Origin: Qipengyuania pacifica
GTDB lineage: Bacteria; Pseudomonadota; Alphaproteobacteria; Sphingomonadales; Sphingomonadaceae
DNA: 64,000 bases
Direction: 5' to 3'
Assembly (NCBI RefSeq): GCF_019857205.1
Contig: NZ_JAHWXO010000006.1
Span: forward strand, 124,001 to 188,000
Position numbers and translations under genes: made by a program. The first letter of the stretch is position 1. The number at the start of each line of letters is the position of its first letter. This document shows, one piece after another, positions 35,531 through 44,764 of this stretch. The notes under the pieces were generated by a model. It was given only the letters and a program-made list of their open reading frames with translations. It was not told the origin of the DNA and searched no databases.

Positions 35531-36880
35531 TTACCCGACCTTTTCGGGGCCGGCACGAAGGATGCGCCAAACGATAAAGGCGGCCAGTGCGCCGCCTACG
35601 AGATTGGCGATCAGTTCGGCGGCATAAATGGCATCAGAACCATAGCTCGCTCTCAACAGCCAGCCAAAAGGCAGCATTACGAGAAAGACGCGTGCCGCGC
35701 TCTGCGCGAGGGCGAAACCTGCCTTGTCGACTGCATTGAGTGCACCGTTGGCTACTATGAGCAATCCGAAGCCAGCGTAGCCCCAAACCGAGATTACGAG
35801 ATAGCGATCGAATTCCTCGATGACGGCTGGATTGTCGGTAAAGAAATCGGCGAACCAATTACCGGTTAGAAACAGAACGATGGCCGTTGCCAGCCCGTAT
35901 ACGACGCAAAATAGGCCCGACCACCACATGGCTCGTCGCGCGCGGTCCGGTCGGTTCGCGCCCCAGTTCTGCCCAACGATTGCACCAATCGAGCCAGAGA
36001 GTGCCAAGAGCGGCACGACAGCGAAGCTTTGCAGACGACCGGCAGCGCCAAACCCCGCAACTGCGGCTTCTCCCTGACTTGCAAGCAGGGCGGTGAGTAC
36101 GGACAGGCCGACCGGGTTGATGGCGTTGGAGAAGGCAGCGGGGCCCGCGACTGACAAGATCGCCTTGCTCGAAGCGCGCATATCACATTCGCGGATCGTG
36201 CCTGGATGGATTTGGAGCTGAGCGCCCTTGATCAACCACAACGCGACCAGGATGGCGATGAAGAAGCCGATGATGGTGGCATAGGCTGCGCCAGCCACGC
36301 CGAAGCCTTCAAAACCGAATGCGCCAGTAATCAGGATCGGGTCGAGTATCCAGTTGGCGACCGAGTAGGTCAGCGAAACGTAACTCGTTTTCCTTGCTTC
36401 ACCCTGTCCGCGAAGGACACCGTTGAGGCCCATCTGGAGAAGAAGGACAGGGAGGCCAAGGGCATAGGGGCGCATATAGTCCCCGATCAGTGGCAACAGC
36501 GCGTCAGATGCCTGCATCAATCGGAATAGCGGATCGAGCAATACATACAGAACCAGCCCCAGGAGGACGCCGGTAGCGAGTGAAAAGATCGCTCCGAAAT
36601 TCGCCCGTCGCTCCGCGCGCGCGACATCGCCTTCGCCGAGCGCCCGGGCAATGACCGAGTTGATTCCGACCATTACGCCGACGCCAAGACTGGAGAGCGC
36701 AATGGTTATAGGAAAGATAAAGCTGACGGCTGCAAGTTCGCGTGCGCCAAGCTTGCCGATGAAATAAGCATCGATGAGGCCGACCGACATGATGGCGGCA
36801 ACGCCGAATATCATCGGCAGGGTCTGTCCCACGAGATGGCCGCGAATACTCCCGCGGGTGAGTTTGGCCGTCTCGCTCAT
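35531..36880 (-). CDS. MATE family efflux transporter
   Basis: Twelve-helix inner-membrane exporter of cationic drugs or metabolites driven by sodium or protons, 449 residues from ATG 36880. The frame extends to 37021, but that part has no coding character and crosses the divergent aldolase-like gene start. Family features: LPMIFGVAAIMSVGLIDAYFIGKLG at the N-terminus, IFPITIALSSLGVGVMVGINSVIARALG, and an internally repeated second half. The substrate is unknown. It precedes cheA on the same strand by 62 bases. Confidence 0.93.
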   Translation of the reverse strand: MSETAKLTRGSIRGHLVGQTLPMIFGVAAIMSVGLIDAYFIGKLGARELAAVSFIFPITIALSSLGVGVMVGINSVIARALGEGDVARAERRANFGAIFSLATGVLLGLVLYVLLDPLFRLMQASDALLPLIGDYMRPYALGLPVLLLQMGLNGVLRGQGEARKTSYVSLTYSVANWILDPILITGAFGFEGFGVAGAAYATIIGFFIAILVALWLIKGAQLQIHPGTIRECDMRASSKAILSVAGPAAFSNAINPVGLSVLTALLASQGEAAVAGFGAAGRLQSFAVVPLLALSGSIGAIVGQNWGANRPDRARRAMWWSGLFCVVYGLATAIVLFLTGNWFADFFTDNPAVIEEFDRYLVISVWGYAGFGLLIVANGALNAVDKAGFALAQSAARVFLVMLPFGWLLRASYGSDAIYAAELIANLVGGALAAFIVWRILRAGPEKVG

Positions 36881-36999
36881 CGGTCGGGGCGTTAGCGGGG
36901 TGCGGCGGGCTTGCCTAGCGCGAAGTCGGCTCGCTTGCGCAAAGGTGCGACGCCATGCGATACAGGTCCTGAAACAAAACCTCTTATGGAGAGAGCGCC

Positions 37000-37767
37000 A
37001 TGGCAACCCAGATGAAGACACGCGATTTCGAATGCAGCGATGCGGAATGGCAGGCGCGTCAGGACCTTGCGGCCTGCTATCGCATCTTCGACCATCTCGG
37101 CTGGGGCGAGAGCATCTACAATCACATTTCGGTTGCCGTGCCGGGCGAGGAGGACGTGTTTCTGATCAACCCGTTCGGCCTGCTGTATGACGAAGTTACG
37201 GCTTCGAACCTCGTCAAGATCGACGTGGAAGGAAACAACGTCGGCCAGTCGCAATATATGGTCAATAAGGCCGGCTTCACGCAGCACGCCTATTTCCATA
37301 AACATCTGGGCCGGCGCGCAGACGCGATCTGCCACGTACACACCACAGCGACCATGGCGGTCTGCAGCCATAAAGACGGACTGGTTCCGACGAATTTCTA
37401 TGCCTGCAACTTTCAGAACCAGATCGGTTACCACGATTTCGAAGGTGTCACGGTGCGCGCAGAGGAAGGCGAGCGACTTGTCGAAAACCTCGGCGATCAT
37501 TCGATCTTGATGCTGCGCAATCATGGCCCGGTAGTCATGGACAAGACCATTCCAGGTATGTTCGTGAAAATGTGGGCATTGCAGCGGGCCTGCGAAATTC
37601 AGGTGGCTACGCTCAGCCAGGGCGAGGCGAACATCATCTCGCAGGACGTGGTCGATGTTCATCAACGCGACCTTTCGGTCATGGCATCGCAGGGCGGTGC
37701 TGGCGTGTTCGATTTCGAAGCGTGGAAACGCCGCGTGTCGAAGATCGACGATAGCTGGAAATATTGA
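37000..37767 (+). CDS. Class II aldolase/adducin family protein
   Basis: A 255-residue protein of the class II aldolase/adducin fold, which binds zinc and cleaves or rearranges phosphorylated or free sugars in characterised members. GWGESIYNHISVAVPGEEDVF (about residues 32-52), CHVHTTATMAV (zinc histidines, about 109-119) and LRNHGPVV (third histidine) are present. GGAGAG precedes the ATG. Many relatives in alphaproteobacteria are annotated only as class II aldolase, so the reaction is not known. It is followed 22 bases later by the [2Fe-2S] protein gene. Confidence 0.9.
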   Translation: MATQMKTRDFECSDAEWQARQDLAACYRIFDHLGWGESIYNHISVAVPGEEDVFLINPFGLLYDEVTASNLVKIDVEGNNVGQSQYMVNKAGFTQHAYFHKHLGRRADAICHVHTTATMAVCSHKDGLVPTNFYACNFQNQIGYHDFEGVTVRAEEGERLVENLGDHSILMLRNHGPVVMDKTIPGMFVKMWALQRACEIQVATLSQGEANIISQDVVDVHQRDLSVMASQGGAGVFDFEAWKRRVSKIDDSWKY

Positions 37768-37789
37768 CTTCCTGAGCTAAGCCCGTTTC

Positions 37790-38335
37790 ATGACCAGCAT
37801 GACTGTCAATGGGAAACCGGTGCGTTTCCTACTGGAACCGGATACCCCGCTCCTATGGGCGTTGCGTGATGCGGCAAACCTGACCGGCACCAAATATGGG
37901 TGCGGTGAGGGTGATTGCGGTGCCTGCATGGTACACGTCGATGGCGAAGCGCTGCGTTCCTGCCTGATCACCATCGCCGAAGCCGAAGGTCGCTTCATCA
38001 CGACGATCGAAGGGCTCAGCCGCGACCGATCGCACCCTGTCCAGCAGGCTATGGTAGCAGAGCAGGCGATCCAATGTGGTTATTGCACGCCGGGGATAGT
38101 CATGGCGGCCAGCGCTCTGCTGGCAAAGAACGGTTCTCCGTCGGAGGCAGAGATAAAGGCTGCAATCCCCAACCTATGCCGTTGCGGGGTGTATCCGCGG
38201 TTAGTCCGGTCCATCCAGCGCGCGGGACGCGTCGCCAAGCGGCAGGAGATCATTAGCGCGGCGCCGGCGCCAGGGATAAGCGCGAGCGACGCAGCGCGCG
38301 AGATTCCGGCTTTGTCGGACCCAAGCGAGAACTGA
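37790..38335 (+). CDS. [2Fe-2S]-binding protein, isoquinoline 1-oxidoreductase alpha-like
   Basis: Small electron-transfer subunit of the xanthine oxidase type, 181 residues. The plant-type cluster ligands lie in GTKYGCGEGDCGACMV with a further Cys in ALRSC; the second cluster is formed by CGYCTPG and CRCG. Such subunits normally work with a molybdopterin-binding large subunit (IorB or aldehyde dehydrogenase type), but none is adjacent. A 25-30 residue C-terminal tail extends past the usual end. ATG 37799 is an alternative start. It is probably cotranscribed with the aldolase-like gene and arsC. Confidence 0.88.
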   Translation: MTSMTVNGKPVRFLLEPDTPLLWALRDAANLTGTKYGCGEGDCGACMVHVDGEALRSCLITIAEAEGRFITTIEGLSRDRSHPVQQAMVAEQAIQCGYCTPGIVMAASALLAKNGSPSEAEIKAAIPNLCRCGVYPRLVRSIQRAGRVAKRQEIISAAPAPGISASDAAREIPALSDPSEN

Positions 38336-38357
38336 ACAGAACCATGGAGATCGAGGC

Positions 38358-38702
38358 GTGAAAGCGACCATCTGGCATAATCCGAAGTGTGGCACATCGC
38401 GCAAGACGCTGGCCATTCTCGAAAACCTGTCTTCAGTCGATGTCGAAGTGGTCGAGTATCTGAAAAACCCGCCCAGCGCGGAAAAGCTCGCGCAGCTGTA
38501 CCGGGATGCACGGATCGCACCGAGAGACGGTTTGCGAATGCGCGGGACCGATGCCGAAGAACGCGGACTTCCCGATGCTCCGGACGAGGAGATCCTGGCG
38601 GCAATGGCGAACGATCCGATCCTGATCGAACGGCCACTGGTGGAAACGGAAAAGGGTGCGCGTCTGTGCCGTCCGCAGGATCTGGTACTCGAAATCCTCT
38701 AG
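38358..38702 (+). CDS. arsC: ArsC family protein (glutaredoxin-dependent arsenate reductase type)
   Basis: A 114-residue thioredoxin-fold protein of the ArsC/Spx family. The catalytic Cys is in HNPKCGTSRKTL (Cys11), and the downstream arginines needed by ArsC occur in RDGLRMRG and IERPLVE. It would reduce arsenate to arsenite using glutathione and glutaredoxin, but no arsB or arsR is nearby, and many family members are not true arsenate reductases. The start is GTG 38358, with GAGG just upstream. Its TAG stop overlaps that of the convergent MFS gene within one CTAG. Confidence 0.87.
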   Translation: MKATIWHNPKCGTSRKTLAILENLSSVDVEVVEYLKNPPSAEKLAQLYRDARIAPRDGLRMRGTDAEERGLPDAPDEEILAAMANDPILIERPLVETEKGARLCRPQDLVLEIL

Positions 38703-40063
38703 CGGCGATCCTGTGTCAGCGTGCTGTCGGCCTGCAAAGCGGTCCAGCCGTAAACCAGTACGATGCTACAGAGCGCTACGATCAAACCAAAGCCGAGCCA
38801 GTCGGAATGGTTGTAGAGCCAGACCCCTAGAGCCGGCGCGTAGATGAAGCTCGCACCGGCGACCGACGCCGTAATGCCGCCCGCTCGACCCTGCTCCGCA
38901 CGGGTCAGGGCCAAGGATGTTCCGGATGTGGTCCCCGGGCGAAAAAGTCCGAAGCCCAAGGAAGCGATGGAATAGCCGAGCGCGATCGTGTGCAGGTTCT
39001 GCCCCAGAGCGAGAACGATCGTGCCGACCGCGGCAATGGCGATGCCCGAAAGCGAAGCTGCCCGGGGGCCGAGATTGAGGCGCGGTATCAGACCCCATTG
39101 GGCAAGAAGCGTGGCGATCGCACCGGCCATGAGGACCAGACCTACAGGCCCCGCACCCGCCATGGGATCGCTACGAAGTCCCAACCTGTCGAGCACCAGA
39201 AACCCTGCAATGCCCAAAACCATTGCCTGGGCATGTCCGCCAAGAAGGCCGCAGATGACCCAGGGGCGCAGCCGCGGCTCGAACCAGCGTAATTTGCCTG
39301 GTTCAGGCCCGTAATCCTCATCCTCGTCGCCATCGCGGGTTTCCTCCGCAACTTCGGATGTAGGGCTGCCGGAATAGGGCGATTCATACGCGCTGCCGCG
39401 AGCGGCGAACTGGGGTTCGTCGTTCGGAAGACGCAGCCTTAGTGCGATCAGGGTGACCGCCCCGATCAGGGCAAAAACGAGAAACGGCCCGGCAAGGCCA
39501 AGCACCGGCATGACCATCAAAGGCGCCAGCGCCGGCCCGATCACCGTTCCAAGGCCGAAGCTGGAGGCGATAAGGGAAAGCGCCTGCGTGCGTTCCGACC
39601 TCGGCGTACGGCTAGCAACATAGGCCTGGACCGCCGGTGGTGCAGCACTGCCGAAACCGCCGTACAAACTGCGCGCTGCGGCAAACAGCAGCAGCGCCCA
39701 GAACGCGGGGAGAATGCCGGCAAGGCCCAGCCACAGCATCAGCCCGCACAGCAGGAAGCTGGCAATGAAGCCGGATATGCCGAGCGCCATCATCGCCTTG
39801 CGTCCCCTTCTATCTGAACGTTCCGCCCAGATCGGGGCGCAGACCACCCAAAGCAGCGCCGACCAGCTGTAAGCCAAGCTGATCCATACATCGTCCACGC
39901 CGAGCGAAGTGCCGATCGAAGGCATGACGGATTGCATGGCGGTATTGCCCGCGGCCGTCGTCAGCATGACCATGAATAGCAGCGCCATGCGCGAACGCGG
40001 GATAGCGTGCGAACGCGACGCTGGAGGCGCGGTCCTGGTTTTCACGGGGTCAAAGTCGGCCAT
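38699..40063 (-). CDS. MFS transporter
   Basis: A 454-residue major facilitator superfamily permease with about 12 membrane spans in two halves. The loop between helices 2 and 3 contains AERSDRRGRKAMM, the classical MFS motif. A hydrophilic, acidic insertion (TSEVAEETRDGDEDEDYGPEPG) marks the cytoplasmic loop between the halves. The resemblance is to drug/metabolite exporters, and the substrate is unknown. It is convergent with arsC and divergent from the methyltransferase-like gene. Confidence 0.88.
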   Translation of the reverse strand: MADFDPVKTRTAPPASRSHAIPRSRMALLFMVMLTTAAGNTAMQSVMPSIGTSLGVDDVWISLAYSWSALLWVVCAPIWAERSDRRGRKAMMALGISGFIASFLLCGLMLWLGLAGILPAFWALLLFAAARSLYGGFGSAAPPAVQAYVASRTPRSERTQALSLIASSFGLGTVIGPALAPLMVMPVLGLAGPFLVFALIGAVTLIALRLRLPNDEPQFAARGSAYESPYSGSPTSEVAEETRDGDEDEDYGPEPGKLRWFEPRLRPWVICGLLGGHAQAMVLGIAGFLVLDRLGLRSDPMAGAGPVGLVLMAGAIATLLAQWGLIPRLNLGPRAASLSGIAIAAVGTIVLALGQNLHTIALGYSIASLGFGLFRPGTTSGTSLALTRAEQGRAGGITASVAGASFIYAPALGVWLYNHSDWLGFGLIVALCSIVLVYGWTALQADSTLTQDRR

Positions 40064-40157
40064 GGTGCCGGCGGTACGCCGCCGTCAGCGACCTTGCAAT
40101 GGGTTGGACAGGCTGGCACAGGCGGGGTTCGATGAAACAGTCACAGGGTACGCAATT

Positions 40158-40793
40158 TTGACCGGACATCACGGTGCTGGTGCCATCGCACGGCCGAGTT
40201 TGCGCAAGCGGGCTTCGCGGCTTTTCGGGCAGTGGGGCGTGTTTTTTCGCGGGTTCGTCGAAGAGCCGCGGATGGTGGGTTCAATTATCCCATCCTCGCG
40301 CTTTACGATCAACAAGATGCTGGCGCCGGTGGATTGGCAACGCTGCGAGGTGTTCGTCGAATACGGCCCCGGTGTCGGAACGTTCTGCCAGCCTGTGCTC
40401 GACCGGCTTCGGCGGGATGGGTCACTGATCGTCATCGATACCAACCCGCTCTATATCGACTATCTGAAGAAGCATTTCCGCGACAGCCGGTTTCATGCCG
40501 TACATGGCTCTGCTGTTGATGTGATCGACATCGTGAAGGCTCATGGTCATGACGGCGCGGACTACGTCCTGTCCGGCCTGCCTTTTTCGACGCTCCCCGA
40601 CGGCGTAGGGCCCGCCATCGCCGAAGCGACGCACGAAGTCCTGCGTCCGGGCGGCGCGTTCCTTGTTTACCAGTTCTCGGCCAAGGCGCGCGATTTCATG
40701 GCGAAACACTTTCGCAGGATCGATCGCGGTTTCGAGCTTTGGAACGTGCTCCCCTGCCAGCTCTTCTGGGGCTGGAAAGACGCTAAGGACTAG
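40158..40793 (+). CDS. SAM-dependent methyltransferase (PmtA/rRNA-dimethylase-like)
   Basis: Class I methyltransferase of about 211 residues if translation starts at TTG 40158; TTG 40200 and GTG 40239 are other options, and no ATG fits well. FFRGFVEEPRMVGSIIPSSR and the SAM-binding VFVEYGPGVGTFCQP are typical of phospholipid N-methyltransferase PmtA and its relatives, as are IVIDTNPLYIDYL and YVLSGLPFSTLP. It may methylate phosphatidylethanolamine, but the family also includes other lipid or RNA methylases. Its TAG stop shares a CTAG with the convergent membrane protein gene. Confidence 0.78.
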   Translation: MTGHHGAGAIARPSLRKRASRLFGQWGVFFRGFVEEPRMVGSIIPSSRFTINKMLAPVDWQRCEVFVEYGPGVGTFCQPVLDRLRRDGSLIVIDTNPLYIDYLKKHFRDSRFHAVHGSAVDVIDIVKAHGHDGADYVLSGLPFSTLPDGVGPAIAEATHEVLRPGGAFLVYQFSAKARDFMAKHFRRIDRGFELWNVLPCQLFWGWKDAKD

Positions 40794-41614
40794 TCCTCCG
40801 CGCCCGGCGTACCATGGCTGGCAAATCGCGATAGCTGGGTGTGCACCGCCGCCATGACGCAAACCATGGCGATGATCATTGCCGCGTTTACAATGCCCGA
40901 AACTACGGCGTCGCCGAACAGTGCCGCCTGCTCGCCCGCAAACGCGAACGCCAGCCCCAGTACGAGCGAAATGACCGCAGAGAGAACGATGAACGCGACG
41001 AGAAGCAGCAGATAGAAGAAAAACAGGCGAACGCTGTTGCCGCGTGTCAGCGCCCAGGATCGCCTCAGTACCTTGACCGGGTTCAATTCCCCTTCGATTG
41101 CGATGATCGGTGCCGCTAGCGACAGTTTGACCACGACGTAACAGATCACGACAAAGGCGATTATGCCGCCCAGCGCCGCGAGCGCAGAGACGCCCGTCAC
41201 CGCCCCGATACCAACGAGCAATGCGGCTATGATGGCGATAAGGGCCGTCTGCAGAAGCTGCGCCGCGATGTAACTCGGCACGGATCGCAAACCGGTGGAG
41301 AGCGCCTCTCCTACGGTCGGATTGGCACGGCGTCGCACCAGCGCGAGCATCGAAAGAAGTCCGATCCCCTGAAGAATCGCGATGATCAGGAAGACCCACC
41401 AGTAGGTTTTATAGAGGTCGGTGACAGCAGCCATCATGGCATCGACATTTCCGCTGGCCTGTGCCGTTTCGAGTTCGCCCATCCCGGGCAGCGCGATGGC
41501 GATCCCAGCATAGGGAATGAAGAAGAAGACCCCGGCTATGACTGCCAGAAGCCCGAGGTTCCGGGTCAACAGGCTGGTGGTGTCTTTCCAGGCGGTGTCG
41601 AGATCGAATTTCAT
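40790..41614 (-). CDS. Integral membrane protein, GDPD membrane-domain-like
   Basis: A 274-residue protein from ATG 41614 with six or so hydrophobic segments. [19 protein letters not shown] at the N-terminus and [10 protein letters not shown] in the middle are characteristic of a family sometimes named after the membrane domain of glycerophosphodiester phosphodiesterase. No catalytic domain is attached. GAGGGAAG precedes the ATG; the frame is open to 41683. It is divergent from lipB. The function is unknown. Confidence 0.72.
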   Translation of the reverse strand: MKFDLDTAWKDTTSLLTRNLGLLAVIAGVFFFIPYAGIAIALPGMGELETAQASGNVDAMMAAVTDLYKTYWWVFLIIAILQGIGLLSMLALVRRRANPTVGEALSTGLRSVPSYIAAQLLQTALIAIIAALLVGIGAVTGVSALAALGGIIAFVVICYVVVKLSLAAPIIAIEGELNPVKVLRRSWALTRGNSVRLFFFYLLLLVAFIVLSAVISLVLGLAFAFAGEQAALFGDAVVSGIVNAAMIIAMVCVMAAVHTQLSRFASHGTPGAED

Positions 41615-41672
41615 GCAGCTTCCCTCTGTTTGCCCCTTGATAAGCGCTTCGTCAGTCGCCACGCAATCGCAC

Positions 41673-42344
41673 ATGTCGACCATAGCCCCCGAAAACGTCG
41701 AATGGCGGAGCGAGATAGCGCCTGTAGGCTATCGTGAAGCGCTAGACCAAATGACTGTACGCAACCGCGCCATTGCCGAAGGGGAGGCGCGGGAAATGGT
41801 GTGGCTGTTGGAACATCCCCCTGTCTATACGGCAGGAACAAGCGCGACCGGTTCCGAACTGCTCGATCCCAGATTTGAGGTTGTCGAGGCGGGCCGCGGG
41901 GGGCGCTACACCTATCACGGGCCCGGTCAGCGGGTGGGGTATGTCATGCTCGACCTGAAGGAGCGCGGGCGTGACGTGCGCTGCTTCGTTCATGCGGTTG
42001 AAGGATGGGTCATCGACACGCTCGCCGACATCGGTGTCGAAAGCTGGCGCAGTGAAGGGCGGATCGGCATCTGGACGCGTGACATCGATGGGCGCGAGGC
42101 CAAGATCGGTGCCATTGGCGTGCGTGTCCGCCGGTGGGTCACCATGCACGGCTTTTCCGTCAATCTCGCCCCGGACCTGTCGCATTTCACGGGGATCGTC
42201 CCGTGTGGCATTGAGGAGTTTGGTGTGACCAGTCTGCAGCGGCTTGGAATCGATCTTGCACCCGCAGCCTTCGATGAGGCATTGCGGGCGCGCTTCGCGG
42301 ATTTTCTCGGAGCGCTCGATGGAAAGGCCTGTGCGCAGCCATGA
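41673..42344 (+). CDS. lipB: Octanoyltransferase LipB
   Basis: Transfers octanoyl groups from acyl-carrier protein to lipoyl domains of E2 enzymes, the first step of lipoate synthesis. From ATG 41673 the product is 223 residues. Diagnostic segments include [28 protein letters not shown], the catalytic lysine in EAKIGAIGV, and the catalytic cysteine in FTGIVPCGI. The larger frame from 41517 overlaps the divergent membrane protein gene and is not used. The stop overlaps the start of the lipoprotein gene (ATGA). Confidence 0.95.
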   Translation: MSTIAPENVEWRSEIAPVGYREALDQMTVRNRAIAEGEAREMVWLLEHPPVYTAGTSATGSELLDPRFEVVEAGRGGRYTYHGPGQRVGYVMLDLKERGRDVRCFVHAVEGWVIDTLADIGVESWRSEGRIGIWTRDIDGREAKIGAIGVRVRRWVTMHGFSVNLAPDLSHFTGIVPCGIEEFGVTSLQRLGIDLAPAAFDEALRARFADFLGALDGKACAQP

Positions 42345-42664
42345 ATTATCGTTCGACACTTTGTCTCGTCGCAGGTGCGATCTTGCTGTCCGCCTGCGGC
42401 GACGATGCGCCACCTGAGGAAACCGAGGCGGAAGCCGGACGAGGTGCGAAAGGGGAAGTACTCGGCGGAACGATCAGCGACGCTATGATCCCGCTCGATC
42501 AACTGCGTTCTCAATCGCCGCCCATGCCGGAAACTCCGTCACGCTCAAGTGGAGAGACAGCGGCTGAAGCGAGCGAGTCTACAGAACCGGGTGTCGATCC
42601 GGAAACGGATGCCGCATCGGCGTCGATCGAACCGGATGAGGCTGCCGAGCCGGCCGAGGATTGA
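42341..42664 (+). CDS. Small acidic lipoprotein, function unknown
   Basis: A 107-residue product with a lipoprotein signal: hydrophobic [12 protein letters not shown] gives a lipobox LLSAC with the modified Cys at residue 19. The mature part is acidic and rich in Glu, Ala, Pro and Ser ([18 protein letters not shown]), with a short conserved-looking core [20 protein letters not shown]. The start overlaps the lipB stop. I do not recognise a family. It is probably membrane anchored and largely disordered. Confidence 0.75.
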   Translation: MNYRSTLCLVAGAILLSACGDDAPPEETEAEAGRGAKGEVLGGTISDAMIPLDQLRSQSPPMPETPSRSSGETAAEASESTEPGVDPETDAASASIEPDEAAEPAED

Positions 42665-42686
42665 GATCCCCGACCGGCAAGGGAGA

Positions 42687-43799
42687 TCATTCTGCGGCGG
42701 TCTGCTCCGCTTCGCTCAACGCCGGATAATCGACATATCCTTCAGGCCCGCGACCATACCAGCTATGCGGTACGTTCACATTGGGGCTGATTTCCGCCCC
42801 GATCCGGAAGCGGGTCGGTAAGTCGGGGTTCGAAATGAAGTCCCGGCCCCAGCTTACCGCATCGGCACGTCCGGCATCGATATCGGCAGTCGCTTCCTCG
42901 GGCGAATAGTCGCTGTTGAGGATAAGCGCGCCGGAATAGATTTTGCGAATGAGCGGGCTCTGCTTTGGCACGTCGGTGCTACCAAAGGTGCCGTCTGGAC
43001 CCGGCTCGCGAAGTTCTAGGAACGCGAGGCCGAGCTCTTCCACGACCTTGGCAGCCGCACCGAACGTCGTCGCGGGATCGCTGTCGTCGCAGCCTTGCGT
43101 TTCGCCATTTGGCGACAGACGGACGCCGACGCGATCGGCCCCCCACACATCGACGAGCGCGGTCAGCACTTCGCGCAGGAATCGAGTGCGGTTTTCGGCA
43201 CTGCCGCCGTATTCATCGGTCCGCAGATTGGTGCTGTCCCGCAGGAACTGGTCGACGAGGTAGCCATTCGCTCCGTGCAGTTGCACTCCATCGAACCCCG
43301 CCTTTTTGGCGTTTTCCGCGGCGTGGCGATAATCTTCCACGATACGCGCGATGTCTTCCTTCGTGGCTTCGCGCGCCTGTTCGTAATCCTTACGTCCTTC
43401 GAAAGTATGTGCGTGGCCGGGCGCTTTGGTTGCGCTGGCGGAAACTGGTGGATTCCCGCCGAGGAACAGGGGGTGCACCAGTCGGCCCATGTGCCACATT
43501 TGCAGAACGATCAGACCGCCTTCTTCATGAACGGCACTGGTGACCTGCTTCCAGCCTTCAACCTGCTCATCGCTCCAGATACCAGGCGCAGCGGGCCAGC
43601 CAAGGCCCTCGACACTGATTCCGGTAGCCTCGGTGATGATGAGCCCTGCGCCGGCACGTTGACGGTAATAAGTTGTCATCATGTCATTGGGGACCGATCC
43701 GGGCTGGGTCGATCGACCGCGGGTCAGCGGCGCCATGAATATGCGATTAGCGGCTTCGAGCGAGCCCATAATGAGTGTTTGAAACAGACTTTCGTGCAT
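42687..43799 (-). CDS. Alkene reductase, old yellow enzyme family
   Basis: FMN-dependent ene-reductase of 370 residues (NemA/OYE type) that reduces activated C=C bonds with NAD(P)H. The barrel is marked by RIFMAPLTRGRS, GLIITEATGISVEG, LQMWHMGRLVHP, GFDGVQLHGANGYLVDQFLRD and NRTRFLREVL. The predicted start is ATG 43799, giving MHESLFQTLIMG. Its neighbours do not point to one substrate; quinones, nitro compounds or aldehydes are usual. Confidence 0.93.
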   Translation of the reverse strand: MHESLFQTLIMGSLEAANRIFMAPLTRGRSTQPGSVPNDMMTTYYRQRAGAGLIITEATGISVEGLGWPAAPGIWSDEQVEGWKQVTSAVHEEGGLIVLQMWHMGRLVHPLFLGGNPPVSASATKAPGHAHTFEGRKDYEQAREATKEDIARIVEDYRHAAENAKKAGFDGVQLHGANGYLVDQFLRDSTNLRTDEYGGSAENRTRFLREVLTALVDVWGADRVGVRLSPNGETQGCDDSDPATTFGAAAKVVEELGLAFLELREPGPDGTFGSTDVPKQSPLIRKIYSGALILNSDYSPEEATADIDAGRADAVSWGRDFISNPDLPTRFRIGAEISPNVNVPHSWYGRGPEGYVDYPALSEAEQTAAE

Positions 43800-43853
43800 G
43801 CGGGGCAAATCCTTTTTGCTGGCGCGACTTGGCCTTTGAGCTAGGGGCGCGTC

Positions 43854-44762
43854 ATGGACGAGACAAGCAGCCGGCCGGACAAGAATGGCTTTCAGGCAAG
43901 TGCATGGCACTTTGCAGCGTTGCTTGCGGGAAATGCGGCATTGGCGCTCGGCCCATGGCTGGTTCGTCTGTCCGATACCGGACCGGTATCGGCAGGGTTC
44001 TGGCGTCTCATCCTGCCGGTACCGATACTGGCTTTTTTAGCTTGGAGGTCCCGTTCGCCCGGGCCATTGGACAAGAAGCTCACTGTGCTTTGCCTGATCG
44101 CCGGAGGTTTCTTCGCGGTCGATCTGGCAAGCTGGCACATCGGGATCGAGCGAACCCGCTTGGCAAATGCCACATTGTTCGGAAACGCCGGCAGCATCAT
44201 ATTGATGGTCTGGGGCCTGATTGCTGCCCGTCGCGCTCCTTCGGGCCGGGAGGGAGTGGGAGTGATTGCTGCCATTGCAGGAGCGGGGATACTGCTGGGC
44301 CGTAGCATGGAGATTTCGGCAACGACCTTTATCGGCGACCTGTTCTGTCTAGCGGCCGGCATATTCTATGCGTTCTATCTGTTGCCTGCCCAACGGGCGC
44401 GAGCGGTCCTCGGATCCTGGTTTGTCCTGTTGCTGGTCAGCCTGACGGCAGCGCCGATATTGCTGGGCATGGCCGTCGCGGCAGGCGAACCCGTTTGGCC
44501 CGGTGCCGCTGGATGGACACCCATTCTGGTGCTCGCCCTGAGCAGCCAGGTCATCGGCCAGGGGTTGCTGGTATTCTCTCTTCGAAATTTCCCGCCGCTG
44601 GTCATTGGCATGGCGCTGCTGACCCAGCCTGCGATCGCGGCAACCGTGGGATGGCTGGCATTCGGCGAATTGCTCGAGCCGCTCGATATTTTTGGTATGG
44701 TGCTGGTCGGCGCAGCGTTGGTCTTGGCACGAGCCCCGGGCAAGGCTGGGCGCGTTCGGTAG
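43854..44762 (+). CDS. DMT family transporter (EamA)
   Basis: A 302-residue permease with about ten hydrophobic helices in two EamA repeats. The second repeat includes FSLRNFPPLVIGMALLTQPAIAA and GWLAFGELLEPLDIFGMVLVGAALVLA, typical of DMT carriers. Substrates in this family are metabolites such as amino acids or nucleosides; none can be assigned. It is divergent from the old yellow enzyme gene and convergent with the DUF2254 gene two bases away. Confidence 0.88.
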   Translation: MDETSSRPDKNGFQASAWHFAALLAGNAALALGPWLVRLSDTGPVSAGFWRLILPVPILAFLAWRSRSPGPLDKKLTVLCLIAGGFFAVDLASWHIGIERTRLANATLFGNAGSIILMVWGLIAARRAPSGREGVGVIAAIAGAGILLGRSMEISATTFIGDLFCLAAGIFYAFYLLPAQRARAVLGSWFVLLLVSLTAAPILLGMAVAAGEPVWPGAAGWTPILVLALSSQVIGQGLLVFSLRNFPPLVIGMALLTQPAIAATVGWLAFGELLEPLDIFGMVLVGAALVLARAPGKAGRVR

Positions 44763-44764
44763 GA

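Noticed and set aside
41517..41672. Extended lipB start at 41517
   Set aside because: It would add about 50 residues with no similarity to LipB and would overlap the divergent membrane protein gene. ATG 41673 gives a standard N-terminus.
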